DNA of 64,000 nucleotides from an uncultured Pseudomonadota bacterium (GCA_903825645.1 CAIKBL010000007.1:50519-114518); one strand, 5' to 3'; counted from the first letter of the stretch, positions 25,219 through 34,392 are shown. Made by a program: numbers and translations. Notes: generated from the sequence alone by a model not told the origin.

Positions 25219-25488
25219 TTGTCGCCGTTGGAAACACTGATCGGCGAGTGCGCTGAACAGGTGCTTGCTGCTGGGTTGAAGTGCCCGCTGCCGCTGTTAA
25301 AGACCAAGAAAGCGCTGGCGCGCGTGCAGGCTGGTGAGCGTGTCTACCTGTGCGCGACCGATCCGGGTTCGATGCGGGATTTGACCGCCTACGCCGTTGA
25401 GGCCGGCCACGCGATAGCCTTTGCGGCGGAGCAGGCAGAAGCCTTTCATTTCGTGTTTATCAAACACGGCGCGCAGCTCCCTCAGTGA
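25219..25488 (+). CDS. TusA/SirA-family sulfurtransferase-like protein
   Basis: A small 89-residue protein with the TusA family motif GLKCPLPLLKTKKAL, in which the Cys of C-P-x-P carries persulfide sulfur in characterised members. The remainder (ATDPGSMRDLTAYAVEAGHAI) fits the two-layer alpha/beta fold. TusA proteins relay sulfur for tRNA thiolation, molybdopterin or sulfur oxidation; which applies here is not clear. The start is TTG at 25219, with GGAG about ten bases upstream at the msrB stop. Coupled to msrB. Confidence 0.85.
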   Translation: MSPLETLIGECAEQVLAAGLKCPLPLLKTKKALARVQAGERVYLCATDPGSMRDLTAYAVEAGHAIAFAAEQAEAFHFVFIKHGAQLPQ

Positions 25489-25500
25489 GATGGCTTAGGC

Positions 25501-26067
25501 TCACGCCCGCGGGAGGGTGACGCCCGTTTGGGCCTGATATTTACCGCCGCGGTCCTTGTACGACACCGCGCAGGGCTCGTCCGATTCGAGAAAAATGACC
25601 TGCGCGACCCCTTCATTGGCATAGATTTTCGCCGGTAGCGTGGTGGTGTTCGAGAATTCTAGCGTCACGTGACCTTCCCATTCGGGTTCCAGCGGTGTCA
25701 CGTTAACGATGATACCGCAGCGCGCATAAGTCGATTTCCCTAGACAAATGGTGAGTACGTTGCGTGGGATACGGAAGTATTCAACCGTACGTGCCAGTGC
25801 GAATGAGTTGGGTGGAATGATGCAGACCTCCGCATTGACGTCTACGAAACTCGCCGGGTCAAAATTTTTGGGATCGACGATCGCCGAATTGATATTGGTA
25901 AAAACCTTAAATTCCGGCGCGCAACGGATGTCGTAGCCGTAACTCGATGTGCCGTAGGAGATGACGCGCCGGCCGTCGATGGCACGCACCTGTTCGGGTT
26001 CGAATGGCTCGATCATACGTGCGTGCGCGGCCATATGTCGGATCCAGGTGTCGGCTTTGACAGGCAT
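25501..26067 (-). CDS. dcd: dCTP deaminase
   Basis: Dcd deaminates dCTP to dUTP, the main route to dUMP for ThyA in many bacteria. The 188-residue protein is of the Pseudomonas-type form: [53 protein letters not shown] (substrate binding and the catalytic Glu region), [15 protein letters not shown] and [11 protein letters not shown]. It converges with the TusA-like gene over a 12-bp gap and lies 27 bp downstream of apbC, probably in one transcript with it. Confidence 0.96.
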   Translation of the reverse strand: MPVKADTWIRHMAAHARMIEPFEPEQVRAIDGRRVISYGTSSYGYDIRCAPEFKVFTNINSAIVDPKNFDPASFVDVNAEVCIIPPNSFALARTVEYFRIPRNVLTICLGKSTYARCGIIVNVTPLEPEWEGHVTLEFSNTTTLPAKIYANEGVAQVIFLESDEPCAVSYKDRGGKYQAQTGVTLPRA

Positions 26068-26094
26068 CGATTAAGTTCCGGAACCTGAGTCGAT

Positions 26095-27186
26095 TCAGGT
26101 ATTTTTCTGGATGACGATATTGGGGAAGCGGCCACTGTAGTCGCGTGCGCGGAGTGCAAGCTTGGTTGTCACGCGCCTAGCGATGTCCCGATAAGCCGTC
26201 GTTGACAGGGCTTCCGGATCCATCGCTACCGTGGGTTGGCCGACGTCCGCGCCTTCACGGATCCGGATGTCGAGGGGTAGAGAGCCGAGTAAATCGACGT
26301 CGTACTGAGACGCCATGCTGGCTCCGCCACCCGCGCCAAAAATATGCTCGGCATGTCCGCACTGTGTGCACACGTGGACACTCATGTTTTCGATGATACC
26401 GAGTACTGGTACGTCCACCTTTTCGAACATCTTTAGACCCTTGCGGGCATCGAGCAGCGCGATGTCCTGAGGCGTGGTCACGATCAGCGCGCCACTCAAG
26501 GGCACTTTCTGGCAAAGAGTAAGTTGGATGTCTCCGGTGCCGGGCGGCAGATCGATGATGAGGTAATCTACCTCCCGCCAGTTAGTTTCTCGCAAGAGTT
26601 GCTCCAGCGCACTGGTCGCCATCGGTCCTCGCCAGATCATGGGCGTATCCTCTTCGATCAAGTGACCGATAGAGATCGACTGAATCCCAAAGGTTTCTTT
26701 GGGCTCCATGGATTTGCCATCACGGGAATCGGGTCGGCCGAAGGCGCCCAACATGCGCGGCAAACTCGGGCCATAGATATCCGCATCGAGCAATCCCACC
26801 GTTGCGCCTTCGTCACGCAGCGCCAGCGCCAGATTGACTGCTGTCGTCGACTTGCCAACGCCCCCTTTCCCGGAGGCGACTGCAATCGTGTTTTTAACCC
26901 CAGGGAGCGTTTTGACCCCTTTTTGCACTGCGTGAGCAACGATTTTACTACTCATGACGAGGTTCAACGTGTTGCCCTCAAGCACCGGGGCTAACTGTTC
27001 GCCGATGGCCTGACGCAGGGTGGCTTCGTAACGGAGGAGTGGAAAGCCGGCTTCGATTTCGATCTCGACGGTTCCTACCCCCGTCGCGATAGATTTAACC
27101 ATTCCTGCATCGAACAGACTAACCCCAAGGTAAGGATCACGGTAGCCGCGTAACGCGGTTTCAATCTGGCTTTTTTCAAGGGTCAT
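26095..27186 (-). CDS. apbC: iron-sulfur cluster carrier ATPase ApbC/Mrp
   Basis: ApbC (Mrp/NBP35) binds and transfers [4Fe-4S] clusters. The 363-residue protein has an N-terminal DUF59 (MIP18) domain (about 1-85), the deviant Walker A SGKGGVGKST (about 104-113), DADIYGPSLPRML, LIIDLPPGTGD and the C-terminal cluster cysteines C-x2-C in HVCTQCGHAE. The start is ATG 27186 rather than 27222, matching the family N-terminus. It diverges from metG, a classic apbC-metG pair, with about 208 bp between. Many neighbours are iron-sulfur proteins (RnfB-like, Nth, FdxA, IspG, IspH). Confidence 0.95.
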   Translation of the reverse strand: MTLEKSQIETALRGYRDPYLGVSLFDAGMVKSIATGVGTVEIEIEAGFPLLRYEATLRQAIGEQLAPVLEGNTLNLVMSSKIVAHAVQKGVKTLPGVKNTIAVASGKGGVGKSTTAVNLALALRDEGATVGLLDADIYGPSLPRMLGAFGRPDSRDGKSMEPKETFGIQSISIGHLIEEDTPMIWRGPMATSALEQLLRETNWREVDYLIIDLPPGTGDIQLTLCQKVPLSGALIVTTPQDIALLDARKGLKMFEKVDVPVLGIIENMSVHVCTQCGHAEHIFGAGGGASMASQYDVDLLGSLPLDIRIREGADVGQPTVAMDPEALSTTAYRDIARRVTTKLALRARDYSGRFPNIVIQKNT

Positions 27187-27394
27187 GTTTTGGCTCACTG
27201 TGATGGCCCGCGCATTGTACACAAGGTACCGTCCCCACGGTTCATGACAGGGCCAAGGATGGGGTGTTAACGTATCGGGGATCGGGCCCGCGACGCCCCG
27301 CCGGGCGTGGGCGCCTGATCCGCATCCCCGGTAGGGGACCGACCATCGACGAAACCAAGGGTTTGTCTCTCCTCATGAGGACTACGAAATCAGC

Positions 27395-29410
27395 ATGAAT
27401 ACCGCGCGTCGAATCCTCGTTACCAGCGCGTTGCCGTACGCGAATGGGCCCATTCATCTCGGCCACTTGGTGGAATATATCCAGACCGACGTTTGGGTTC
27501 GTTTTCAGAAAATGAGCGGTCATGAATGTCATTATGTTTGCGCCGACGATGCGCACGGGACCCCCATCATGCTCCGTGCTGAGCAAGAAGGGCTCACGCC
27601 CGAACAGCTAATTGCGCGGATCGGTGCCGAGCATAGAGCTGATTTTGCAGATTTTTCCATCGAATTCGACAACTATTATTCGACGCATTCTCCCGAGAAC
27701 AGGGCCATTTCGTCCCTTATTTACACGCGCTTGCGTGATGCGGGTCACATCACTCGGCGGGCCATCCGGCAGGCTTACGATCCGGTCAAGGAAATGTTTC
27801 TCCCGGATCGTTTCATCAAGGGCACCTGCCCGCGTTGTGGTGCCAAAGATCAGTACGGGGACAATTGTGAAGTGTGCGGCGCCACGTATGCGCCGACCGA
27901 TTTGCTGGATCCGCGTTCGGCCTTGACCGGGGCCGTTCCGGAGCAAAGAGAGTCCGAACATCTCTTTTTCCGCTTGGGACATTTCGAGCCCCTTCTTCGC
28001 ACCTGGATTGCGGAAAGTGCGTTGCATGCTGGCGTGGTGAACAAACTGCAGGAGTGGTTTGACGCAGGACTTCAGGACTGGGATATCTCTCGGGACTCGC
28101 CCTATTTTGGGTTCGAGATCCCGGATGCCCCTGGCAAATATTTTTATGTCTGGCTGGACGCCCCTATTGGCTATCTCGCTAGCTTTCGGAATCTCTGCGA
28201 CCGTAAAGGCCTTGATTTCGACGAATACTGCCGACCCGGAAGTGATACGGAGCTCTATCATTTTATCGGCAAGGACATCATGTACTTTCACACGCTATTT
28301 TGGCCGGCGATGTTGAAAGGCGCAGGATTTCGACTGCCGACGAGCGTCTATGTCCATGGTTTTTTGACTGTTGATGGGCAGAAAATGTCGAAATCACGTG
28401 GTACATTCATCACGGCACGTACTTATCTACAACACCTTCACCCGGAGTACCTGCGGTACTATTTCGCGGCGAAACTGAGCGCAGGTATCGATGATCTCGA
28501 TCTGAATCTCGAAGATTTCCAAAACCGCGTCAATGCCGATTTAGTCGGGAAGGTGGTCAATATTGCGAGTCGATGCGCCGGTTTTATCACCAAGCTCTTC
28601 GACGGTGAATTGGCAGCACAAGTGGATGATCCGGCACTTCTCGTCGCGCTCCAAGCGGCTGGCGACTCAATCGCGGGCGCTTATGCGGCGCGTGAATACG
28701 CGCGCGCCATGCGCGAAATCATGGGACTCGCCGATCGGGCGAACCAATACATTGATCATCGCAAACCTTGGGTGATGGCGAAGGATCCGACGCAGCACGC
28801 CACGTTGCATGCTGTGTGTACTACCGGGATCGAAATTTTCCGGTTGCTGGTTTTATATCTAAAGCCCGTTCTCCCTTTAATGTCGGCAGAAGCGGAGGCT
28901 TTCCTTGGTTGTGCCCCGTTGGTCTGGAATGACCACACGCGAGGCCTCGGCCACCATCGCATCAACACATTCAAGCCCCTTATGAACCGCATCGATCCCG
29001 CAAAGGTGACTGCCATGATTGAAGATTCCAAACAGGGCGCCACGGCCGTTATACCGACGACCGTCGTCTGCGATCCCATCGCGCCGCAGATCTCGATTGA
29101 AGATTTCGCGAAGATAGATTTACGCGTTGCGCGGGTAATAGCCGCGGCGCATGTCGAAGGCGCAGATAAACTGGTGCAGTTGACGCTTGATATCGGTCAG
29201 GAAACCCGGCAGGTCTTCGCCGGGATCAAGTCCGCCTATGAGCCGGCTCAGTTAGTGGGGCGGCAGGTCGTCATCGTTGCCAACTTGGCGCCGCGTAAGA
29301 TGCGTTTCGGGATATCCGAAGGGATGGTGCTGGCGGCGAGTGGCGACTCGCCTGGGGTGTTCCTTATCGGCGCCGACGATGGCGCGACACCGGGCATGCG
29401 GGTTAAATAA
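27395..29410 (+). CDS. metG: methionyl-tRNA synthetase
   Basis: MetG charges tRNA-Met. The 671-residue protein has the HIGH-type motif HLGH in [12 protein letters not shown], a zinc-binding insertion with C-x2-C pairs ([19 protein letters not shown]), the KMSKS loop ([10 protein letters not shown]) and a C-terminal tRNA-binding domain ([20 protein letters not shown]) that dimerises the enzyme. Length is normal for the long proteobacterial form. It diverges from apbC and is followed after 16 bp by the RnfB-like gene, so these may be co-transcribed. A 227-codon antisense frame (27608-28291) is a shadow. Confidence 0.98.
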   Translation: MNTARRILVTSALPYANGPIHLGHLVEYIQTDVWVRFQKMSGHECHYVCADDAHGTPIMLRAEQEGLTPEQLIARIGAEHRADFADFSIEFDNYYSTHSPENRAISSLIYTRLRDAGHITRRAIRQAYDPVKEMFLPDRFIKGTCPRCGAKDQYGDNCEVCGATYAPTDLLDPRSALTGAVPEQRESEHLFFRLGHFEPLLRTWIAESALHAGVVNKLQEWFDAGLQDWDISRDSPYFGFEIPDAPGKYFYVWLDAPIGYLASFRNLCDRKGLDFDEYCRPGSDTELYHFIGKDIMYFHTLFWPAMLKGAGFRLPTSVYVHGFLTVDGQKMSKSRGTFITARTYLQHLHPEYLRYYFAAKLSAGIDDLDLNLEDFQNRVNADLVGKVVNIASRCAGFITKLFDGELAAQVDDPALLVALQAAGDSIAGAYAAREYARAMREIMGLADRANQYIDHRKPWVMAKDPTQHATLHAVCTTGIEIFRLLVLYLKPVLPLMSAEAEAFLGCAPLVWNDHTRGLGHHRINTFKPLMNRIDPAKVTAMIEDSKQGATAVIPTTVVCDPIAPQISIEDFAKIDLRVARVIAAAHVEGADKLVQLTLDIGQETRQVFAGIKSAYEPAQLVGRQVVIVANLAPRKMRFGISEGMVLAASGDSPGVFLIGADDGATPGMRVK

Positions 29411-29426
29411 TCGAGACCGCGCGAGA

Positions 29427-30311
29427 ATGATACTCGACAGTGCAGCGCTGCTAATGTTGCTGCCGCGGCTGGAATGCGGGCAGTGCGGGTATGCCGGGTG
29501 CGCGCCTTATGCCGAGGCGCTCATCAGCGGGGAGGCGGAGCCGGCAGCGTGCACGCCGGGTGGCGCTTATGTCGCCTATCAACTCAGCCAGCGATTGGGG
29601 TTGCCCAGCTCGTCGGCGCAGGCCGTGCTGAGTGATCCCCTGCCGGCGCCCCAAATCGCTCGCATCGATGAAGGTCGCTGTATCGGTTGCACAAAATGCA
29701 TAGAAGCCTGCCCGGTTGACGCCATTGTTGGAGCCGCTCATCAGCTCCATGGCATTCTGGATGATCTATGCACCGGATGTGGCCTTTGCTTACCACCTTG
29801 TCCGGTCGACTGCATCTTGATGATGCCGGCTGATGTGCCGGCGACGGGTTGGCCAGCGCTTGCGACGCCTCCCGCATCGACACTCCGAACGACCGAGGCT
29901 GCGCCCTGCACAGCGTGCGGAGATTGTGAGGTTGTTTGTGCGACTAAACTCTCACCCGGGAGGTTGCTGGGCGATCTTCAACAACTTGATTTTGCGGCAG
30001 CGCTGGAGAATGGGCTTTCCCGATGCACCGTCTGTGGTGCCTGCGATGCAGTGTGTCCGAGCCGCATTCCCCTCAGCGCTTATTTCGCACAAGCCCAGAT
30101 CACCGTCGCGGCGGTCGAACATATGACACAAGCCGCGGTTCAGGCGGCCGACCGGGTGGCCGCGCGAGCGCGCCGGTTAGGTCAGCGGGCAACCGCGCCG
30201 GTGTCGCTCCCCGCGTTGGAAACGATTTCGGGCGCCGCAGCGTCGACGGAAATCGAAGCGTCGATTATGCGTGCCAGGCTATCGGTGCGGCCTGCTTTAG
30301 GGCGAGATTGA
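29427..30311 (+). CDS. soluble RnfB/RnfC-like polyferredoxin (fusion)
   Basis: The 294-residue protein contains five four-cysteine cluster motifs. Residues 17-42 are the RnfB-type site C-x2-C-x4-C-x16-C (CGQCGYAGCAPY). Residues 85-95 and 115-125 are the paired ferredoxin motifs of RnfB (CIGCTKCIEAC, CTGCGLCLPPC). Residues 161-171 and 200-210 (CTACGDCEVVC, CTVCGACDAVC followed by PSRIPLSAYFAQA) correspond to the C-terminal ferredoxin region of RnfC. The N-terminal membrane helix of true RnfB is absent, and no rnfA/D/G/E genes are adjacent. RnfB normally carries electrons between ferredoxin and the Rnf complex; this stand-alone form between metG and nth may serve another redox partner. The ATG at 29427 is chosen over upstream codons inside metG. 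Confidence 0.88.
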   Translation: MILDSAALLMLLPRLECGQCGYAGCAPYAEALISGEAEPAACTPGGAYVAYQLSQRLGLPSSSAQAVLSDPLPAPQIARIDEGRCIGCTKCIEACPVDAIVGAAHQLHGILDDLCTGCGLCLPPCPVDCILMMPADVPATGWPALATPPASTLRTTEAAPCTACGDCEVVCATKLSPGRLLGDLQQLDFAAALENGLSRCTVCGACDAVCPSRIPLSAYFAQAQITVAAVEHMTQAAVQAADRVAARARRLGQRATAPVSLPALETISGAAASTEIEASIMRARLSVRPALGRD

Positions 30312-30314
30312 GCC

Positions 30315-30947
30315 GTGGATGCCCGCAAGGTTCGGTCGATTTTCAAGACAGTAGCTGCGGCCGATCCTGAGCCGGCAACGGAGCTGGTGTTCAAAAGTCC
30401 GTATGAACTGCTGATCGCCGTGATCCTCTCAGCCCAGGCGACGGACGTGAGTGTCAACAAGGCGACGAAAGGGTTGTATGCGGTTGCCAATACGCCTGCT
30501 GCCATGGTGGCGCTTGGGGAGCTGGGCTTGAAGCGTTATATCAACACGATCGGGCTTTTCAACGCCAAGGCGCGTCACATTCTGGAGACCTCTCGCCTCC
30601 TTATTACACGCCATGATGGCGAAATTCCGAACTCGCGGGCAGCACTTGAGGCGTTACCGGGCGTAGGACGTAAGACGGCAAACGTAGTGCTGAACGTCAT
30701 CTTCGGGGAACCCACGTTGGCTGTCGATACACATATCTTCCGGGTGAGTAACCGAACGGGGCTCGCGCCCGGGAAGACACCGCTTGAGGTCGAGCTGGGT
30801 TTGCTTAAAGTAATCCCCCAACGTTATCTCAGGCATGCCCATCACTGGCTTATCCTGCACGGCCGCTATACGTGTGCGGCCCGCAAGCCGCGATGCGCCG
30901 AATGCGCCATCCGACGTTGGTGCGAATGGCCCGACAAGGGCTTGTGA
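30315..30947 (+). CDS. nth: endonuclease III
   Basis: Nth is a DNA glycosylase/AP lyase that removes oxidised pyrimidines. The 210-residue protein has ILSAQATDVSVNKAT, the helix-hairpin-helix LPGVGRKTANVVLN with its catalytic Lys, VDTHIFRVSNR with the catalytic Asp, and the C-terminal [4Fe-4S] loop C-x6-C-x2-C-x5-C (CAARKPRCAECAIRRWC). The start is GTG at 30315, 3 bp after the RnfB-like stop; in E. coli nth likewise follows rnf genes. It is followed by the DUF1841 gene. Confidence 0.97.
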   Translation: MDARKVRSIFKTVAAADPEPATELVFKSPYELLIAVILSAQATDVSVNKATKGLYAVANTPAAMVALGELGLKRYINTIGLFNAKARHILETSRLLITRHDGEIPNSRAALEALPGVGRKTANVVLNVIFGEPTLAVDTHIFRVSNRTGLAPGKTPLEVELGLLKVIPQRYLRHAHHWLILHGRYTCAARKPRCAECAIRRWCEWPDKGL

Positions 30948-30974
30948 AGTAGGACATGAATGGGAGCTCTCGGC

Positions 30975-31391
30975 ATGTTTGCCCGTAATCGCACCGAAAC
31001 TAGGCGTTTCTTTCACGAAAGTTGGCGTAAACGTTGTGCTGGTCTACCGCTTGAACCGCTGGAAGCGCTGGTGGCTGACGTGGTGGCCGCTCACCCGGAA
31101 TATCATGTGCAGGTTACCGATAAGCGACCAATAGAGGGTGACGGGGCAGACCCTGTCGGGAACCCATTTCTGCATCTCGGGTTACACGTCGCGCTTCTCG
31201 AACAATTGCAGGCAGACCGGCCAACGGGTATCAGAGCGGAGTTCATTCGACTCAAGGCTCACCACCCGGACATTCATCAGACCGAACACCGGATAATCGA
31301 AATTTTGGCCGATGCGTTATGGACGGCACAGTCGCGCGGCGCCTTTCCCGACGAAGCGCAGTATCTCGAGCGAATTCGGCGACTTGACTGA
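30975..31391 (+). CDS. DUF1841 family protein
   Basis: A 138-residue protein of the uncharacterised DUF1841 family, recognised by the N-terminal FARNRTETRRFFHESWRK, the segment PLEALVADVVAAHPEYH and the C-terminal HQTEHRIIEILADALWTAQ. No catalytic motif is evident. The ATG at 30975 has GGGAG eight bases upstream and matches the family start (MF-x2-R), so it is preferred over 30960. It follows nth by 27 bp and probably shares its transcript. Function unknown. Confidence 0.85.
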   Translation: MFARNRTETRRFFHESWRKRCAGLPLEPLEALVADVVAAHPEYHVQVTDKRPIEGDGADPVGNPFLHLGLHVALLEQLQADRPTGIRAEFIRLKAHHPDIHQTEHRIIEILADALWTAQSRGAFPDEAQYLERIRRLD

Positions 31392-31605
31392 CCCGCTTTT
31401 CAGCAGTATCTACCCTGGAAGCGCGGTGGTTTGGGCCAGATATAACAGGATAATTTGCGGAAATCGCTTGTCGGAGCAGCGGTTTGTCTGTTTACTGGCG
31501 ACGCACGGATAGGCTTCTGGCAACTACGCGATATGTTATGTAAGCGCAGGACCCACCAAGTGGGTGTATCTTAAAGATGCTCGTGTAACGGACAGACTAA
31601 TCTGA

Positions 31606-32025
31606 ATGGCTATGGGGAACCGTCTCTTGGTGTTGCGTTTCGCGGCAGATCCGTTGCGGCTGCGGGGCGTGCGAAGTCGGTTACAGGCATTAGGTACGCG
31701 GCTTGGCTGCAACAACAAGCGAGTGGCCGAGTTGATCATTGCCGTCAATGAGGCCTGTATGAACATCATGCAGCATGCTTACAAAGGCGATACTTCGGGT
31801 CGAATCGTCCTGGAAGTCCATCGTGACGCCGATACACTTGAAGTGTTGTTGACCGATTTTGCGGCGCCAGTAGAACACCGCAAGATCGCACCGCGGGCGC
31901 TGCATGATTTGCGACCCGGCGGTCTTGGTACGCATTTCATTCGGGCGTCGGTGGATGAATGCAGCTACGGCCATCTGGACGACCAGAGCGGAAATTTCGT
32001 GCGCATGCGCAAGCGCATCAATTAG
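31606..32025 (+). CDS. anti-sigma factor serine kinase (RsbW/SpoIIAB-like HATPase)
   Basis: The 139-residue protein is a GHKL ATPase of the anti-sigma kinase type. It has the N-box AVNEACMNIMQHAYKG (Asn48, Glu49, Asn53), a short ATP lid and a late glycine motif PGGLGTHFIRASVDE. In the known families such kinases phosphorylate a STAS-domain antagonist and release or capture a sigma factor or other target. The STAS partner follows after 10 bp. No sigma factor gene lies next to it, so the output may be an unlinked protein, as in Pseudomonas HsbR/HsbA-type or GacS-type networks. Confidence 0.88.
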   Translation: MAMGNRLLVLRFAADPLRLRGVRSRLQALGTRLGCNNKRVAELIIAVNEACMNIMQHAYKGDTSGRIVLEVHRDADTLEVLLTDFAAPVEHRKIAPRALHDLRPGGLGTHFIRASVDECSYGHLDDQSGNFVRMRKRIN

Positions 32026-32035
32026 GGAGACTGAC

Positions 32036-32368
32036 ATGCCGTATAAGGTTGAAAAACAGAGCGGATTTTCCATCGTCGCGTTGACTGGCGAGGTGGATCT
32101 GTCGTGGTCTCCTGACGCCCGCAAAGCCATTCTGGAGACACTAGCTGCCAGAACACCCACGCTGGTGGATTTATCAGCAGTTACCTATATCGATAGTTCA
32201 GGGGTCGCCAGTCTGGTCGAGGGCTATCAGAACGCGCGTAAGACGGGGGTGGAATTTGGCCTGATCGGCGTCAGCCCCGCAGCGCTTGGTGTGTTGGAGT
32301 TGGCGCGACTCGACAAAGTTTTTCCGATTTATAAATCACTCGCCGAGCGGCTTGCGAAGGCGAGTTGA
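32036..32368 (+). CDS. STAS-domain anti-sigma factor antagonist
   Basis: The 110-residue protein is a single STAS domain: strand GFSIVALTGEVDLS, then LVDLSAVTYIDSSGVASLVEG, where one of Ser54/Ser55 in the DSSG motif is the family phosphorylation site. When unphosphorylated, such proteins bind the partner kinase and free its target. GGGAGA precedes the ATG at 32036. It is 10 bp downstream of the kinase gene, forming a two-gene partner-switch operon. The PP2C phosphatase at 33136-33969 is a plausible enzyme to dephosphorylate it (inference). Confidence 0.92.
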   Translation: MPYKVEKQSGFSIVALTGEVDLSWSPDARKAILETLAARTPTLVDLSAVTYIDSSGVASLVEGYQNARKTGVEFGLIGVSPAALGVLELARLDKVFPIYKSLAERLAKAS

Positions 32369-32402
32369 GCGAGCCGCAATTCCCCTGTGCAGATATTGCA
32401 GG

Positions 32403-33122
32403 TCAACGCACCAATGTAAATGACATCTTGATCCCCGCGAGTTCGATGATATCGCCGTTCTTGATGGCATAAGCTTGCGGGCCGATCGATTCGCCGTTGA
32501 CGATTGGAAAATGATACTTCCCGCCATCGCCCTCAATGTGGGTGAGAAAATATCCCTGCGGCCGCCGCGAAATAACCGCTACCTGTACACTAGGTTTTCC
32601 TAGCGTGATGAGCGCCTTGCCGAGTTCGAGCTCCTTGCCTGCGATTGGGCCGTTTAACACCTGCAATTTAGCGAGTGGCATGGTGGCCGCTGGCATTGCC
32701 GCAGCGGGATGTGACGGGGCCCGCACGGCCGTCGCCGCGACGGTCTCGGCGGCTCTAGCCGCTGCCACCGCTGCACTGGCCGAGTTGGGGCGAATAATCA
32801 TCGTCTTTTCGAACTCTTCGTCGTCCGCGGTGGCGTGCTCGTTCACGTACTTGAGTTCGTGCTTGCCAATTCCGACGACGTCTCCGTCGCGCAGTGCGTG
32901 TTTTTTGATGAGCTTGCCGTTGACGTAGGTCCCGTTAGTACTGCCGAGATCTTCAAGGAATGAATCGTCGAGGATGGTGATGATCAGGGCATGCTTGCCG
33001 CTGACGGCTAGATTTTCGATCTGAACATCATTGTCGGGCTTGCGTCCAATTGTCATCCGCTCCTTATTCAGTTGGAATTCGCCTTGAACTGCACCGTTCA
33101 AACTGAGTACGAGTCTGCCCAT
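32403..33122 (-). CDS. FHA-domain protein with two FHA domains
   Basis: The 239-residue protein has a canonical N-terminal FHA domain (about 1-95) with IGRKPDNDVQI, VSGKHA (Arg, Ser and His of the phosphothreonine pocket) and GSTNGTYVNG. An Ala-rich linker (about 110-148) leads to a second FHA-like domain (about 150-239) in which Gly-Lys replaces the first GR and the SxxH motif is not evident, so it may not bind phosphopeptide. The sequence EEFEKTMIIRP just before the linker contains a Thr that could be a phosphosite, as in GarA-type proteins. It is 13 bp downstream of the PP2C gene on the same strand and converges on the STAS gene. Confidence 0.92.
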   Translation of the reverse strand: MGRLVLSLNGAVQGEFQLNKERMTIGRKPDNDVQIENLAVSGKHALIITILDDSFLEDLGSTNGTYVNGKLIKKHALRDGDVVGIGKHELKYVNEHATADDEEFEKTMIIRPNSASAAVAAARAAETVAATAVRAPSHPAAAMPAATMPLAKLQVLNGPIAGKELELGKALITLGKPSVQVAVISRRPQGYFLTHIEGDGGKYHFPIVNGESIGPQAYAIKNGDIIELAGIKMSFTLVR

Positions 33123-33135
33123 GTAATGCGTCCTA

Positions 33136-33969
33136 TCAGCTGCCCCTCGATCGGAGACTTTGGAATATTGAGCTGCGCCCAGCGCTGCGGGTTCGCGACG
33201 TGCCTGGCCTAGCCAGCACTACCGAAATGTTGTCCTTGCCCCCTTCGTCATTCGCAAGTCCGACCAACGCATGTGCGGCCTCGAGTAGATTAGCACTATA
33301 TTTACTTAGGGTTAAGTGAATACCTTCATCGCTTACCATATCATTCAGCCCATCCGAACAGAGCAAATAAATGTCGTCCGGCCGGGTCCTAAGCTCCTGA
33401 ACATCAACTTCAACGGACTCGTCGATACCGAGCGCGCGAGTGACCATGTTCTTGGGCGCGCTGGCGGCGGCTTCCGCCGGACTGAAAAACCCTCGGTCGA
33501 TGAGCTCCTGAAGCAAGGAATGGTCACTTGTCATTTGTTTGAGTTCCCCCTCACGCAAGCGGTAAATGCGCGAGTCTCCGACATGGGCAATAATCACGCG
33601 ATCGGGGGTAAATAGCGCCGTCACGATGGTTGTTCCCATCCCTTGGCACTCAGGAATTTTCTGTGCAGTTTCAAAAATGAGTTGATTGGCCTGCTCAATC
33701 ATGGTGCGCAGAAGACGCGATTCGCGAGCCTCGTCCATAGCGGCATTTTCGCGCAGGAATTGATGTTTGCGGCAGCCCTCCCGGACACCATCGAAGACCA
33801 CCTTGGCCGCGATCGCACTGGCAACTTCTCCAGCCTTGTAGCCCCCCATGCCGTCCGCGACGAGTGCGAACCCGCTCTCGGTATCTGTCACGGCGCTATC
33901 TTCGTTCTGTGGTCGCCGCCGCCCCACATCGGAGACGTTCGCGAATTCTAGTTCAGGGCTTGCGATCAT
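33136..33969 (-). CDS. PP2C-family serine/threonine protein phosphatase
   Basis: The protein (277 residues from the ATG at 33969) is a complete bacterial PP2C/Stp1: SDVGRRRPQNEDSA, VADGMGGYKAGEVAS (metal Asp), GMGTTIVTALF, IIAHVGDSRIYRLREG, TSDHSL, and LLCSDGLNDMVSDE and DNISVVL. It is a Mn/Mg-dependent phosphatase for phospho-Ser/Thr. The open frame runs on to 34221, but the extra N-terminus has no family match and the start at 33969 fits family length. It is followed by the FHA gene. No Ser/Thr kinase (PpkA/PknB-like) gene is present in the window. Confidence 0.94.
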   Translation of the reverse strand: MIASPELEFANVSDVGRRRPQNEDSAVTDTESGFALVADGMGGYKAGEVASAIAAKVVFDGVREGCRKHQFLRENAAMDEARESRLLRTMIEQANQLIFETAQKIPECQGMGTTIVTALFTPDRVIIAHVGDSRIYRLREGELKQMTSDHSLLQELIDRGFFSPAEAAASAPKNMVTRALGIDESVEVDVQELRTRPDDIYLLCSDGLNDMVSDEGIHLTLSKYSANLLEAAHALVGLANDEGGKDNISVVLARPGTSRTRSAGRSSIFQSLRSRGS

Positions 33970-34336
33970 ACCTTGGTATTCCTGGCTACTGCTTGCGCGC
34001 CAGCGCGAGGGTGGGGCCTGTTTACGGGGCGCCGGGTTGGCCGGACCGAGACGACGGACAACCGCCGATTGAAGGCGTATGCCGATCGGTAGATACGTCC
34101 GTCCCAGAGGAGTAACGCCAATTGAGCTTCCGGACTTTCTACGAGGTTCCCAACCAAGGCATGTCTGTCCACGTTCTACGAATACGCACCGGCGGTGAAT
34201 ACTAGCCCGAAAAATGCTCAACGAATAGCAACAGAGTCACGCTTCCCGTGTCCAAGTAAGTTGAGGGGACAAGGTGGCCAAGACCGGCGTTGGGGGGACG
34301 TCAGTACCCCACCGGGATAGGCCGAGTTTGATAGCA

Positions 34337-34392
34337 GCGACGCAGGGCTGCCTCTGCGCGGACGGGAAGAGGCAGCGTCGCTAAATTTAGCG
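34337..34392. repeat. long stem-loop at the 3' end of fdxA
   Basis: GCTGCCTCT (34347-34355) pairs perfectly with AGAGGCAGC (34368-34376), and flanking AGCGAC/GTCGCT add a second stem with a bulge. Overlapping its right side is a 14-bp palindrome CGCTAAATTTAGCG (34379-34392) that includes the fdxA stop codon. There is no T-run, so this is not a textbook intrinsic terminator, but it may stabilise or end the fdxA transcript. Confidence 0.5.

Noticed and set aside
27608..28291. 227-codon minus-strand open frame within metG
   Set aside because: Antisense to a highly conserved part of metG, no domain and no ribosome binding site of note.
33970..34221. 84-codon N-terminal extension of the PP2C phosphatase
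   Set aside because: Family members start close to the DVG-x4-NED motif; the extension is Arg/Pro/Ser-rich, without domain or signal features, so the ATG at 33969 is preferred.
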